Below, one piece after another: positions 11,579-20,350 of a DNA stretch of 64,000 nucleotides; the stretch's first letter is position 1; every line of letters begins with the position of its first letter. The notes under the pieces are model-generated. The model had not been told where the DNA came from. It was given only the letters and a program-made list of their open reading frames with translations, and ran no database searches. The stretch is from Lysobacterales bacterium (GTDB lineage Bacteria; Pseudomonadota; Gammaproteobacteria; Xanthomonadales; BPKI01), in the NCBI GenBank assembly GCA_026005055.1, contig BPKI01000001.1, positions 2,124,214 to 2,188,213 on the forward strand. The letters run 5' to 3'. The position numbers were made by a program, and so were the translations under genes.

Positions 11579-13684
11579 TTATCCGCTCTCCGGGCGGGGC
11601 CGCGCGATGCGGTAGCAGCGATGACTGCCGCCCGAGGTGAAGTCGAAAGGACGCACTCGCGCCGTCCAGTCCTCGACCAAGAGACCCTCGGCGCGAAGGA
11701 GCGTCAAGTCGGGATCGAATCCACGCAGGTGATGGCTGAAGAAGATCGCTCCTCCGGGTGCGAGGCGAGCCGCGGTCGCGCGCAGCAAGTCGAGCCAGTC
11801 GCGCGCGAGATCGAAGTCTTCGGCCCCTTTCGAGTTCGAGAAGCTCGGCGGATCGAGATGGATGAGGTCGAAACACTCCCGCGATCGCAGGAGAAACTCG
11901 CGCACGTCGGCTCGAACGAGGCGCACCCTTCGTCCGGCGACCCCGTTCAGCTCGAGATTGCGCCTGGCCCACGCGAGATAGGTGTTGGAGTGATCCACGG
12001 CCACCACCTCCGCCGCGCCACCGACGAGCGCGGCCACCGTCGCCGTTCCCGTGTAGCAGAAGAGGTCCAAAACGCGCTTGCCTTCGGCTTCGGATCGGAT
12101 CCGTCGGCGCACCTCGCGATGGTCGAGGAACAAACCGGTGTCGGCGTAGCGGTCGAGATCGACCAGGAAACGAAGACCGAGCTCCTCGACGATGAGCTCG
12201 AAATCCGCGCCGCTGGCTCGATATTGCTCGCGCGGCGACTGCGGGAAACGTTCCTTGAGGTGCATGTGCGAAAGCGGCACCGCGAGCGCCTCACGGCAGG
12301 CGAGGAGCAACTCCCGCAGACGCCTCATCGCCACGGGAGGCGGAATCTCCCCAGGAGCTCGGTACTCGGCGATGTGCAGCTGCTCGCCGTAACGGTCGAT
12401 CACCGCCGCATACTCCGGTAGATCGGCGTCGTAGATGCGATAAGCCTCGACGCCGGCGCGGCGGGCGGCGCGCTCGAGATGACGGCTGCGCTTGCGCAGC
12501 CGATTCGCGAGCATCTCCGCGCCCTTCGCTGGCGGCGGAGTGGAAAGTTCGGCGAAACGCGCCATCTGGCAGTCGAGCGCGCCATTGCGCACGTGCCAGA
12601 TTTTTTCCGCGCGCAAGCCGGTGAGGCGGAGCAGGCGCTCCTCGTGGGCGAGCAAGATCGCGCGAAAGCCTCTGAATCCCGCAAGCCGCTCCCCGAGCTC
12701 GACATAGAGGGGAGCGAGACGGGCTGGCGCGAGCAGCCGTTCTCCGTAGGGGGGATTGCAGACGATCAGTCCACCCGCGCAGGCCGGTTCCGGTTGCCAT
12801 TCGCAGAGCTCTCCCCGCTCGATGCGAACCGGCAGTCCGGCGCGGGCCGCGTTCGCGCGCGCCGCCACCACCGCCTCGGGATGGCGATCTCGGCCGATGA
12901 TGGGCGCGCGCAAGGACGCCAATCCCGCGCGTCGGCGCTCCGCGGCCTCTCGGCGAAGCGAGGCCCAGAGCTCGGCGGCGATGCCGGGCCAGCGCTCGGC
13001 GGCGAAACGACGAGCGATCCCCGGCGCGACATCGGCCGCGATCATCGCGCCCTCGATCAGGAGCGTGCCCGAGCCGCACATCGGATCGATCAGCGCCCCG
13101 CCGGCGCGGGCGATGTCCGCCCAATCGCCCCTGAGCAACATCGCCGCGGCGAGCGTCTCCTTGAGGGGAGCGCCGCCCGAGGCCACGCGCCAACCCCGTT
13201 TGTGCAGGGAGCTTCCGGCCAGGTCGAGGGAGAGAACCGCGAGGCGCCCGTCGAGCCTGAGGTCGAGCAGGAACTCACCCGCACCGGGATCAGGATGAGG
13301 CGGCGAGAGACCACGGTCTCGGAAAGCATCGCAGATGGCATCCTTGATCCTGAGCGCGGCGAAGCCGGAATGCCGGATCCCGGCCGACCGTCCATGCCCG
13401 TGCACGCGAAAACTCGCCCCACTGGGAAGGATGTCGCGCCAAGGCAGCGCCCGGGCGCTCTCGTAGAGCGCGTTGGCATCCTCGGCATCGAGTTCGCCGA
13501 GCGTGATCAGGATGCGGGAGGCCAATCGGCTCCACAGCAGCATCCGCGCCAGGCTCGCGCCCTCGGCGAGGAACGCGACCCCTCCAGCGGTCTCTTTCGC
13601 TTCGATGGCGCCGAGCCCCCGCATTTCCTCGGCGAGCAGCGCTTCCAGCCCACCAGCGCAGCGGGCGAAGGCGGCAAGAGCCAT
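11579..13684 (-). CDS. rlmL: Bifunctional 23S rRNA methyltransferase RlmKL
   Basis: A 701-aa fusion enzyme. The N-terminal half (THUMP domain plus methyltransferase, with CNPPYGERL near residue 300) makes m2G2445; the C-terminal half (RlmK, with LDPPSFSNSK near residue 640) makes m7G2069 in 23S rRNA. E. coli RlmKL is 702 aa, so it is full length. The start is the ATG opening MALAAFARC, 4 bp after the hydrolase stop; a longer in-frame reading lies inside that gene. One operon with queA and tgt. Confidence 0.96.
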   Translation of the reverse strand: MALAAFARCAGGLEALLAEEMRGLGAIEAKETAGGVAFLAEGASLARMLLWSRLASRILITLGELDAEDANALYESARALPWRDILPSGASFRVHGHGRSAGIRHSGFAALRIKDAICDAFRDRGLSPPHPDPGAGEFLLDLRLDGRLAVLSLDLAGSSLHKRGWRVASGGAPLKETLAAAMLLRGDWADIARAGGALIDPMCGSGTLLIEGAMIAADVAPGIARRFAAERWPGIAAELWASLRREAAERRRAGLASLRAPIIGRDRHPEAVVAARANAARAGLPVRIERGELCEWQPEPACAGGLIVCNPPYGERLLAPARLAPLYVELGERLAGFRGFRAILLAHEERLLRLTGLRAEKIWHVRNGALDCQMARFAELSTPPPAKGAEMLANRLRKRSRHLERAARRAGVEAYRIYDADLPEYAAVIDRYGEQLHIAEYRAPGEIPPPVAMRRLRELLLACREALAVPLSHMHLKERFPQSPREQYRASGADFELIVEELGLRFLVDLDRYADTGLFLDHREVRRRIRSEAEGKRVLDLFCYTGTATVAALVGGAAEVVAVDHSNTYLAWARRNLELNGVAGRRVRLVRADVREFLLRSRECFDLIHLDPPSFSNSKGAEDFDLARDWLDLLRATAARLAPGGAIFFSHHLRGFDPDLTLLRAEGLLVEDWTARVRPFDFTSGGSHRCYRIARPRPESG

Positions 13685-13688
13685 CGCC

Positions 13689-14207
13689 TCACGCGAGCCC
13701 GCGGAGGAACTCGCGGAACAGGGCGGCGATCGCCGGCACGTGCCGGTGCAGGCGATGATCGTCCTCGAAGAGCGCAAGCCCGGTGCGGCGGGAGCGAGCG
13801 AAGGCGATCACCGCCTCCGCCGGAATCAGCTCATCCGCCCAGCCGTGAACGATCATGGTGGGCACCGGCGCCGGATCGAATTCGATCTCCACCCCCGGCA
13901 GCTCGACCGGAGGCGCAATCAAGAAAAGTCCCGCGACGGGCAGGCGCCGGGAGGCCAGCGCCGAGACGTAGGCCCCGAGGCTCGAGCCGGCGAGCACCAA
14001 CGGATTCGCGCCGAGGGCATGATCGATCAGGCGCGAGAGCCTGGCCTCGACCGTCTCCCGATCGATCCCGCGGTCGAGCGCGCGATAGTCCGGACGCACG
14101 CTCTCCCAGCCGAGCTCGGCACAGACCTCGGCCAGCGCCGCCACCTTGGTGGCCTGCGGCCCACTTTCCAGACCATGCGAGAGAACGACCAGGGCTCGAT
14201 CCGCCAT
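13689..14207 (-). CDS. Small alpha/beta hydrolase
   Basis: A 172-aa single-domain alpha/beta hydrolase. The nucleophile elbow GSSLGAY (Ser about residue 75), an oxyanion-side HGLE near the N-terminus, and Asp in HGWADELIP followed by His in DDHRLHRH give a full Ser-Asp-His set. The size and elbow resemble YqiA-like esterases, but the substrate is unknown. A GAGG ribosome-binding site precedes the ATG. It is the first gene of the rlmL-queA-tgt-yajC-secDF run. Confidence 0.8.
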   Translation of the reverse strand: MADRALVVLSHGLESGPQATKVAALAEVCAELGWESVRPDYRALDRGIDRETVEARLSRLIDHALGANPLVLAGSSLGAYVSALASRRLPVAGLFLIAPPVELPGVEIEFDPAPVPTMIVHGWADELIPAEAVIAFARSRRTGLALFEDDHRLHRHVPAIAALFREFLRGLA

Positions 14208-14268
14208 CGCGCGACCTCTTCGAGGACACCCCTCAGTGTGACACGATCGGAATTGCTACGCTCCCACC

Positions 14269-14841
14269 ATGCTCGCCGAGCTCTCGATCCTGGTCGTTCC
14301 GCTGCCTTACGAGCAGCGGCTCGACTCGCGCCCCCCGGAATCGGTCGAACTCGTGGTCATCCACTGCACCGAAACGCCCGACCTCGCCGAAGCGCGCAGG
14401 CTCGGCGAGCGGATCCTCTACCCGAGCGGAACCGGCGCGAGCGGGCATTTCTACATCGACCGCGACGGACGCATCGAGCAATGGGTGGATCCCCTGCGCA
14501 TCGCCCATCACGTGCGCGGCCACAACGCCTCCAGCATCGGCATCGAGCTGGTCAACCGCGGCCGTTTTCCGGATTGGTACCGAAGCGACCGCCAGCGCAT
14601 GGAGGAGTCCTATCCCGAGGCCCAGATCGAGGCGCTGATCCGGCTGCTCGCCGACTTGCGCGCCCGCTTTCCCGGTCTCCGCTTCATCGCCGGCCACGAG
14701 GACCTCGACCGCGAGCAGATCCCGGCGAGCGACGATCCCTCCCTTCTCGTCCCGCGCAAGCTCGACCCTGGGCCGCTTTTTCCATGGGCTCGGGTCCTCG
14801 AAGCGAGTGGTCTCGAGCGAATGCGCCCGGGAGGCCCTTGA
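14269..14841 (+). CDS. AmpD-like N-acetylmuramoyl-L-alanine amidase
   Basis: A 190-aa zinc amidase of the Amidase_2 family. The zinc site is complete: His32 in VIHCTE, His in IAGHEDL and Asp in RKLDPGPLFPW, the last also carrying the conserved Lys. No signal peptide is visible, so it probably acts in the cytoplasm, like AmpD, on anhydro-muropeptides from wall recycling. The protein lacks the middle insert of E. coli AmpD, so strict orthology is uncertain and I leave the symbol empty. Confidence 0.85.
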   Translation: MLAELSILVVPLPYEQRLDSRPPESVELVVIHCTETPDLAEARRLGERILYPSGTGASGHFYIDRDGRIEQWVDPLRIAHHVRGHNASSIGIELVNRGRFPDWYRSDRQRMEESYPEAQIEALIRLLADLRARFPGLRFIAGHEDLDREQIPASDDPSLLVPRKLDPGPLFPWARVLEASGLERMRPGGP

Positions 14842-14881
14842 GTCCCCCGCCCAGACCGCTTTGGCCTAGACTCGAAGAGCG

Positions 14882-15610
14882 ATGAAACGCTTCGGCCGAT
14901 CCAGCGCTCTCGTGACGATCCCGCTCCTCCTCGCGACTCATCTCGCGCTTGCGGAAAGCGGGCTTGTCGGCTTCGAGGCGGCCACCGACGCCCGCCCGCC
15001 ACCCCCTTGGCGGCTAGCGAGCGAGAGGCGGCAGCGGCCGCCCCAGTTCGACGTGATCGAGCAAGAGGGTCGCAAGGTCCTGATGGTCTATTCCGCGAGC
15101 GCCGAGGGGCGACTGGAACAGCCCCTCGGCCTGGCCCCATCCGAGTCGCTACGGCTGAACTGGCGCTGGCGGGTGGACGAGCACGCCCAAGCAGGGGATC
15201 TCGCGGATCCCGCCAAGGACGATCATGCGCTTCGCCTCTGCGTGCGGGTGGTGCCAGACCCGGAACGGGCCGGCGAGCGGACGAGGCGGGGCCTCGCGGC
15301 CCTGCTCGGCGGCAGCCTCCGCCACACGCTCTGCTACCTGTGGGACGCGCGCTACCCCTCCGGCCACCTCGCCTGGAGCGCCGATGAGAGCACCCGCCTC
15401 ATCGTGCTGCGCGGCGCGGAGACGCCCACCGGACGGTGGCAATACGAAACCCGCGATCTCATCGCCGACTACCGCCAGCACTTCGGCGCCGAGGCCAAGA
15501 GCGTCGAGCTTCTCTGGCTCAGCGCGCGCAGCAGCGGGACCGGCGCCCGCACCCTGGCTTTCTTCGCCGACCCCGAGCTTCTCTCAGAGCCGACGGCGAA
15601 CCAGCCTTAG
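14882..15610 (+). CDS. DUF3047 secreted protein
   Basis: A 242-aa protein with an N-terminal signal peptide (hydrophobic to about residue 24, cleavage likely after LALA). The rest matches DUF3047: LRLNWRWRVD, DDHALRLCVRV and the CYLWDARY segment. Function is unknown; the fold is probably a beta-rich carbohydrate-binding-like jellyroll, which is inference. It starts 40 bp after the amidase and may be co-transcribed. Its TAG overlaps the convergent PCuAC stop by 4 bp. Confidence 0.78.
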   Translation: MKRFGRSSALVTIPLLLATHLALAESGLVGFEAATDARPPPPWRLASERRQRPPQFDVIEQEGRKVLMVYSASAEGRLEQPLGLAPSESLRLNWRWRVDEHAQAGDLADPAKDDHALRLCVRVVPDPERAGERTRRGLAALLGGSLRHTLCYLWDARYPSGHLAWSADESTRLIVLRGAETPTGRWQYETRDLIADYRQHFGAEAKSVELLWLSARSSGTGARTLAFFADPELLSEPTANQP

Positions 15611-16041
15611 CCCGGCGGCTCGGCGCGCACCGTGAAGACCACCACTTGCTCCTCCCCTTCGGAGAAGCGAAGGCGGATCGGCACCTCCGCGCCCTCGGGG
15701 AGGGGCTTGCTCGGGCGAAACAGCATCAGATGCGGACCGCCAGGCTTGAGGGCCACGGCACCTCCGGCCGGGATGGGCAGCTCGGACAGTCGCCGCATCC
15801 GCATGAGGCCATCCTGCTCGTAGGTCTCGTGGATCTCGATCGCGCCAAAAGCCTCGCTTTCCGCGCCCACCAGCACCCGATCCGATGATCCTGGATTGCG
15901 CAGGAGGCCGTAGCCAGCCATCACCCTCGCCTCGGGCGGCGCGAGCCGAATCCAAGGCCCCTCGACGGTGACCCCTTCCTCCGAGGCTGCAGCCGGAATG
16001 GCCCTCAACAGCAAGAAAGCGATCAGGGCGAGGAGACGCAT
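15607..16041 (-). CDS. Periplasmic copper chaperone PCu(A)C
   Basis: A 144-aa periplasmic protein that delivers Cu(I) to the CuA site of cytochrome oxidases in studied bacteria. Signal peptide at residues 1-20 ending near PAAA. The copper site is readable as the spaced set His-Glu-Thr (IEIHETYEQDGLMRM) and later GGPHLMLF, giving the H-M-H-M ligands of the family. I start at MRLLALIAF because a strong GGAGG lies 6 bp before it; an ATG 7 codons upstream is possible. A cytochrome bc1 complex is encoded near 46-48 kb; the target oxidase is not in the window. Confidence 0.92.
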   Translation of the reverse strand: MRLLALIAFLLLRAIPAAASEEGVTVEGPWIRLAPPEARVMAGYGLLRNPGSSDRVLVGAESEAFGAIEIHETYEQDGLMRMRRLSELPIPAGGAVALKPGGPHLMLFRPSKPLPEGAEVPIRLRFSEGEEQVVVFTVRAEPPG

Positions 16042-16140
16042 CGAATTCCTCCGTTCTCTCAACGCTTGCGCTCAGTCTAGCTCTTTCAAACCCGCGACCG
16101 CCGCGGCACACTGCCGCAGAGTCGCCCTCGCAGGACTGCC

Positions 16141-16905
16141 ATGCTCCAAGTTCACCGCCACGACCGAATCCTCGAGCTTCGCTTGAGCCGGCCGCCGGCC
16201 AATGCCCTGGACGAGGCCCTGATCGCCGCGCTGCTCGAAGCGGTGCGTACGGCCACGGCCGACGATGCTCGCGCGATCGTGCTCTCCGGCCAGCCCGGGC
16301 TCTTCTCGGCGGGGTTGGACGTGCCCGCGCTCCTGCGCTTGGAAAGGCCGGCGATGCGCCGGGTCTGGGAGGATTTCCTCGCGCTGATGGCCGCGCTGGC
16401 TCGTTCGCCGATCCCGGTCGCCTCTGCGATCACCGGTCATAGCCCCGCCGGGGGTGCGGTGATCGCGTTGTTCTGCGACTACCGGGTGATGGCGCGCTCC
16501 GCGAGCGCCGAAAAGCCTTACCGCATCGGCCTCAACGAGGTGGCGGTCGGTCTGGTGGTGCCCGAGGTCATTGCCCGCGCCCTCGCGCGGCTGGTGGGGC
16601 CTCACCGCGCCGAACGGCTGCTGGTGGAAGGTCGCATGCTCAGCGCCGAGGAGGCGCTCGCGATCGGGCTCGTGGATGAGCTGGCGGAGGGCGAAGCGGT
16701 GGTCGAGACGGCGCTTGCCTGGTGCCGCCGCCACCTCGCTTTGCCGCCGCAGGCGATGAGCGGCACCCGCCGCATCGCCCGCGCCGATCTCGCGAGCATC
16801 TTCGATCAGCCGGGCATGGATACCGAAGACTTCCTCGACGTCTGGTTCTCGGAGGAGACCCAGGGAACGCTTCGCGCCCTCGCCGAGCGCCTGGGCAAAC
16901 GCTGA
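16141..16905 (+). CDS. Enoyl-CoA isomerase/hydratase family protein (Eci1-like)
   Basis: A 254-aa crotonase-fold enzyme. The oxyanion-hole segments GLFSAGLD and GHSPAGGAVIALFCDYR are present, as is IGLNEVAVGL. The wording SPAGG and GLNE is closer to mitochondrial delta3,delta2-enoyl-CoA isomerase (ECI1) than to hydratases, and the two hydratase Glu residues are not both seen. It probably moves double bonds during beta-oxidation of unsaturated fatty acids. Stand-alone, between divergent PCuAC and convergent genes. Confidence 0.8.
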   Translation: MLQVHRHDRILELRLSRPPANALDEALIAALLEAVRTATADDARAIVLSGQPGLFSAGLDVPALLRLERPAMRRVWEDFLALMAALARSPIPVASAITGHSPAGGAVIALFCDYRVMARSASAEKPYRIGLNEVAVGLVVPEVIARALARLVGPHRAERLLVEGRMLSAEEALAIGLVDELAEGEAVVETALAWCRRHLALPPQAMSGTRRIARADLASIFDQPGMDTEDFLDVWFSEETQGTLRALAERLGKR

Positions 16906-16930
16906 GCAGAGCGCCGCGCGGCGCGAGGAA

Positions 16931-17824
16931 TCACCCGTCCTGGGACAGGACAGCTTGGCGGCTTTCGGCCTCGATTTCACGCTTCAGACGCCCGAAGTCC
17001 GCTTCATCTTCGGAATCCTCCTCATCGCTCGGCGGGGCCTCGCCGCGGAAGCGCTTGATCGAGGCCCCTTCCGTGCGCCCGATGCGCGCCGTCTCGTGCA
17101 CCCAGATGTCGGTGGTCAGATCGGCGCCGAGAATCCGCCCGCGCAGCTCGCTTCGCGGCCCGATGACCACCCGCGAGGCGGCCATGCCGAGCGCCCCGAC
17201 CGCGATGCTCATGCCCGGGACCCGCACCTCCGTTCCACCGCTCATGCCCGAGGACTTGCCCAGCCTGAGGTCGCCCTCGACCACCACACCCTGCATGAGC
17301 TCCACGTCGGCGGTGTGAGCGCGGACGTCGCCGCCCAATCGCCCTCCGCGCAGTTTGAGCGCGCCGCTACCCACCGACACCGAGCCCACGATCTCGGCCT
17401 CCTCGGCGATGAGCTCGCCGGTCTGCACGCTCACCGAGCCACCCACCCGGGCATTGCGGCCGATGCGGATCTCACCGTTCTGCACCGAGACATCGCCACC
17501 CACCTCGACGTTTTCCCCGAGGCTGATCGAACCGTTGAGCGTCTTGACGAACTCTGCGACCCGGGTCGAGGGTCCGATGCGGATCGAGCCATTCCTCGAC
17601 TCCGCCGAGGCGATGCGCGCCTCTGCGCCGGTGCCGATGTGGCCGTTGACGCTCACCAGCCGACGCGCCTCGGCCTTGGGCTTGAGCTCGATCGAACCAT
17701 GGACGGTGGAGAAATCGCGGATCTCTTCCCCTGCCCGAACCTCGACGTTTCGATCCGAGGCGACGAGCTGAGCAGACAGCATCAGGCTGGTCGACAAAGC
17801 GATGGATCGAACGACTCCATTCAT
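16931..17824 (-). CDS. Secreted beta-solenoid (bactofilin-like repeat) protein
   Basis: A 297-aa protein with a signal peptide (to about residue 23). The middle, about residues 60-190, consists of units of roughly 19 residues in the pattern NG-x-I-x-I-G-x4-V-x-G-x-V-x-V, for example NGEIRIGRNARVGGSVSVQ. This predicts a stacked beta-helix like polymer-forming bactofilins, but the signal peptide puts it outside the cytoplasm. The C-terminus is acidic and charged (PPSDEEDSEDE). The function is not known. The start is the ATG opening MNGVVRS, just before the hydrophobic core; another ATG lies 14 codons upstream. Confidence 0.7.
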   Translation of the reverse strand: MNGVVRSIALSTSLMLSAQLVASDRNVEVRAGEEIRDFSTVHGSIELKPKAEARRLVSVNGHIGTGAEARIASAESRNGSIRIGPSTRVAEFVKTLNGSISLGENVEVGGDVSVQNGEIRIGRNARVGGSVSVQTGELIAEEAEIVGSVSVGSGALKLRGGRLGGDVRAHTADVELMQGVVVEGDLRLGKSSGMSGGTEVRVPGMSIAVGALGMAASRVVIGPRSELRGRILGADLTTDIWVHETARIGRTEGASIKRFRGEAPPSDEEDSEDEADFGRLKREIEAESRQAVLSQDG

Positions 17825-17889
17825 GGCGTAGCGAGCCTCGGGTTTGAAGGGGTCCGAAACTATCAAAACCTTCTGGAAGTCTTATTTCA

Positions 17890-18735
17890 TCATTCGCCGC
17901 AGGCGACGGGCCGCAGCGGATCGCTGATCCAGCCGCTCCATGAGTCGACGTACAAGCGGGAGCCGGGGAGACCGGCGATTTCCATGGCGAGCAGGTTGTG
18001 GCACGCGGTCACGCCCGAACCGCACATGTGCACCACCGAATCGGGCGGAGCGCCCTCGAGCAGCTTCGCGAACTCGGCCGCGAGCTGCTCAGGCGCCTTG
18101 AAACGCCCTCCTTGCAGATTTTCGGTGAAGGGGCGGTTGCGCGCCCCAGGCACATGACCAGGCACTAGATCGATCGGCTCGATGTCTCCGCGGAAGCGCT
18201 CGCGGGCGCGTGCATCGAGCAGGAGGATGCGGCCCTCGGCGAGCAAGGGCATCAGCGCGTCGCTTTCGAGATGGCCTCCTTCGGCGTATTCGCTTCGCCA
18301 CGTCGCGACCGGAATGGGCGTCTTCGGCGTCCCGCGCTCGAGCGGGAGCCCTGCCTCGACCCAGGCGGCGAAGCCGCCATCGAGCAGCAGGGGCTCGGGA
18401 AGGCCGATCGCCCTGCACATCCACCACAGCCGGGCGGCGTATTGGCCCGCATCGGCGTCATAGGCCACGACCCGCGTCTGCGGTCCGATCCCCAATGAGG
18501 CCAGGAAAGCGCAGAAACGCTCCGCCGAAGGCAAGGGATGACGCCCGTGGCCGCGACGGCCGAGGTCGGAGAGATCGCGGTCCAGGTGGGCAAAACGCGC
18601 GCCGGGGATGCGCGCTTCGGCATGAAGGCGCGCGCCGGCCTCGGGATCGGCAAGATCGTGCCGACAATCGACCACCACCAGCCCCGGTTCATCAAGGCGA
18701 GCGGCCAGCGCTTGCGGATCGATGATCGGCCTCAT
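17890..18735 (-). CDS. Sulfurtransferase (3-mercaptopyruvate/thiosulfate type)
   Basis: A 281-aa two-domain rhodanese. The N-terminal rhodanese domain is inactive-like; the C-terminal one carries the catalytic loop CGSGVTA near residue 245. CGSGVT is the loop form of mercaptopyruvate sulfurtransferase (SseA), whereas thiosulfate enzymes usually have CRKGVT-type loops. It moves sulfane sulfur to thiols or cyanide. Its ATG overlaps the Nudix gene stop (4 bp). No signal peptide, so cytoplasmic. Confidence 0.88.
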   Translation of the reverse strand: MRPIIDPQALAARLDEPGLVVVDCRHDLADPEAGARLHAEARIPGARFAHLDRDLSDLGRRGHGRHPLPSAERFCAFLASLGIGPQTRVVAYDADAGQYAARLWWMCRAIGLPEPLLLDGGFAAWVEAGLPLERGTPKTPIPVATWRSEYAEGGHLESDALMPLLAEGRILLLDARARERFRGDIEPIDLVPGHVPGARNRPFTENLQGGRFKAPEQLAAEFAKLLEGAPPDSVVHMCGSGVTACHNLLAMEIAGLPGSRLYVDSWSGWISDPLRPVACGE

Positions 18736-19343
18736 CGCGGCTCCCCGCCGAGGCGCCGCGCGAGGTCGGCGAGGATCAGGGCGGTCGCGCCCCAGATGCG
18801 GCGTCCCTGGTAGTGGTAGGCGAGGATTCGCCGGACTCGGCCCCGGTGCTCGATCCGCTCGATCCGAAGCTGTGTGGGATCGAGAAAGAAATCCAGGGGT
18901 ACGCGGAAGACCTCCGCAACCTCATGCGGATCCGGGACCGGCTCGAAGCCCCCCCCGATCCGCGCCACCACGGGAAGCACCTTGAAGGCGGTGATGGTGA
19001 GCAAGGTATCGAGCAGGCCGAGCGGCTCGAGCCTTTCCGGCGCCCAGCCGAGCTCCTCCCTGGCCTCGCGCATGGCCGTCGCCACGGGATCGGGGTCGCA
19101 GGGCTCCATTCTCCCACCCGGGAAAGCGAACTGACCCGCGTGCGTGGGCAGACCTTCGGTACGACGGATGAGCACCAGCTCAGGGGACTCACCTTCCTCG
19201 GCCAGCAGTGGCACGAGCACCGCCGCTGGCACCAAGTGCTCGGGCGGAGGCAGCAGATCGGCGATCTCCGCGAGATTCGATGGCTCGGCGAAGCCCTCGT
19301 CGAGCGGGCGCAGAGCGCTCCTCAGCCACTCGATCAGCTCCAT
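18732..19343 (-). CDS. CoA-type Nudix pyrophosphatase
   Basis: A 203-aa Nudix hydrolase. The UPF0035-type signature is present: LIRRTEGLPTHAGQFAFPGG followed by a Nudix box with RMEPCDP and REAREELGW. Members split CoA or its derivatives into 3',5'-ADP and phosphopantetheine (NudL-like). I take the ATG opening MELIEWLRS, which overlaps the DUF1289 stop by 10 bp; a reading 47 codons longer lies antisense-like inside that gene and has no family support. Confidence 0.87.
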   Translation of the reverse strand: MELIEWLRSALRPLDEGFAEPSNLAEIADLLPPPEHLVPAAVLVPLLAEEGESPELVLIRRTEGLPTHAGQFAFPGGRMEPCDPDPVATAMREAREELGWAPERLEPLGLLDTLLTITAFKVLPVVARIGGGFEPVPDPHEVAEVFRVPLDFFLDPTQLRIERIEHRGRVRRILAYHYQGRRIWGATALILADLARRLGGEPR

Positions 19344-19519
19344 CGACCCGCTGCGGCCTGACGAAGTGGCAGCACGTCCTCCATGATCCGTGCGCGTTCC
19401 TCCGCCGACAGCGAGGGCCATGCGGCGATCTCCTCGAGGCTTCGGGCGCAGCCCTCGCAGAGCCCGTCGCGGCCGATGGTGCAAATCCCGACGCAGGGCG
19501 AGAGGAGGGCTTCGCTCAC
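19334..19519 (-). CDS. DUF1289 small zinc-ribbon-like protein
   Basis: A 61-aa protein of the DUF1289 family. Four cysteines spaced CVGIC and CEGC look like a small metal-binding knuckle, followed by a helix with PSLSAEERARIM. Function is unknown. The GTG start overlaps the FKBP stop (GTGA) and the gene ends inside the Nudix gene start, so it is co-translated with both. Confidence 0.85.
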   Translation of the reverse strand: MSEALLSPCVGICTIGRDGLCEGCARSLEEIAAWPSLSAEERARIMEDVLPLRQAAAGRWS

Positions 19520-20196
19520 TTCACCTCGAGCAGCCGGATGTCGAAGATCAGCGCCTCGTTCGGGCCGATCGGCGGATTACCGCGCTCGCCATAAGCGAGC
19601 TCGGGCGGCAGAAACACCTGCCAGTAGTCCCCCACGCGCATCAGCGGCAGTACCTCCTGCCAGCCCGGCAGCACCTGATCCACCTGGAAGGTCGCAGGGA
19701 CCCCGCGCGCGAAGGAAGAATCGAACTCAAGCCCGCTGATCAGGGAGCCGCGGTAGTGCACCGTCACCTGGCTGGTGAGCGCCGGGCGCGGGCCGTCGCC
19801 CTCCTCGATGACACGGTACTGGACACCCGAGGGCAAGGCCACGATGCCCTTCTTGCGCCGATTCTCGGCGAGGAACTGTTCGCTCTTCTTCTTGTTCTCC
19901 TCGGCGATCTGCCGGAACTTCTCGCGCGCCTCCTCGCGCAACTTCTCCTGCATCTTGCCGATGCGCTCGCGCATGACCGCCTCCGAAACCGCCGGCTCAC
20001 GCTTGCCGTGCCCATCCTGGATGGCGCGGACGAGGACACCGACGTCGACGTCGAGCTGGCGCTCCGCAAGATCACGGCCCAACTCATAGCCGATCGCATA
20101 GCTCAGTTCGGCCCGCTCGCCCTGGATGCGCTGCTGCGCCGCCGCGGGCGCCACCGCGAGCACCAGGAGCGAAAGGAGCGGAACGAGAGTCTTCAT
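19516..20196 (-). CDS. FKBP-type peptidyl-prolyl isomerase (Mip/FkpA-like)
   Basis: A 226-aa exported prolyl isomerase. Signal peptide to about residue 20 (AVAPAAAQ), an N-terminal dimerisation domain with a long charged helix (residues 70-115), then the FKBP domain with VTVHYRGSL, FDSSFARG and PELAYGERG. It assists folding of envelope proteins. GGAGG lies 8 bp upstream of the ATG; a much longer open frame upstream is not coding. First gene of the FKBP-DUF1289-Nudix-sulfurtransferase run. Confidence 0.93.
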   Translation of the reverse strand: MKTLVPLLSLLVLAVAPAAAQQRIQGERAELSYAIGYELGRDLAERQLDVDVGVLVRAIQDGHGKREPAVSEAVMRERIGKMQEKLREEAREKFRQIAEENKKKSEQFLAENRRKKGIVALPSGVQYRVIEEGDGPRPALTSQVTVHYRGSLISGLEFDSSFARGVPATFQVDQVLPGWQEVLPLMRVGDYWQVFLPPELAYGERGNPPIGPNEALIFDIRLLEVK

Positions 20197-20237
20197 GCGA
20201 AACCTCCAGTCAAGAACGGGGCGAGAAAAGACGAAGC

Positions 20238-20267
20238 ATTCTAGCGGTCGCGGTCCTGAACCGACAC
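20238..20267 (-). promoter_or_regulatory. Candidate promoter of the FKBP operon
   Basis: On the minus strand TAGAAT (5 of 6 to the -10 consensus) is preceded after 18 bp by GTGTCG, a poor -35 match. It is 42 bp upstream of the FKBP ATG, in the gap to the divergent enoyl-CoA hydratase gene. Confidence 0.4.
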
Positions 20268-20316
20268 TGGCGCGGCTATGGACCGAAGAATGAGGATCGA
20301 GTTTCCTCAAGCGCCG

Positions 20317-20322
20317 TACAAT
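20317..20322 (+). promoter_or_regulatory. -10-like TACAAT upstream of the broken enoyl-CoA hydratase
   Basis: TACAAT (5 of 6) lies 28 bp before the ATG at 20351, and GGAGG at 20337-20341 is a good ribosome-binding site for that ATG. I see no matching -35 hexamer. Confidence 0.35.
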
Positions 20323-20350
20323 CGCCTTCCCCCGCCGGAGGATCGCGCCC

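Noticed and set aside
16911..16924. Palindrome GCGCCGCGCGGCGC between two convergent genes as a terminator
   Set aside because: No T-run on either strand; such palindromes are common by chance in GC-rich DNA.
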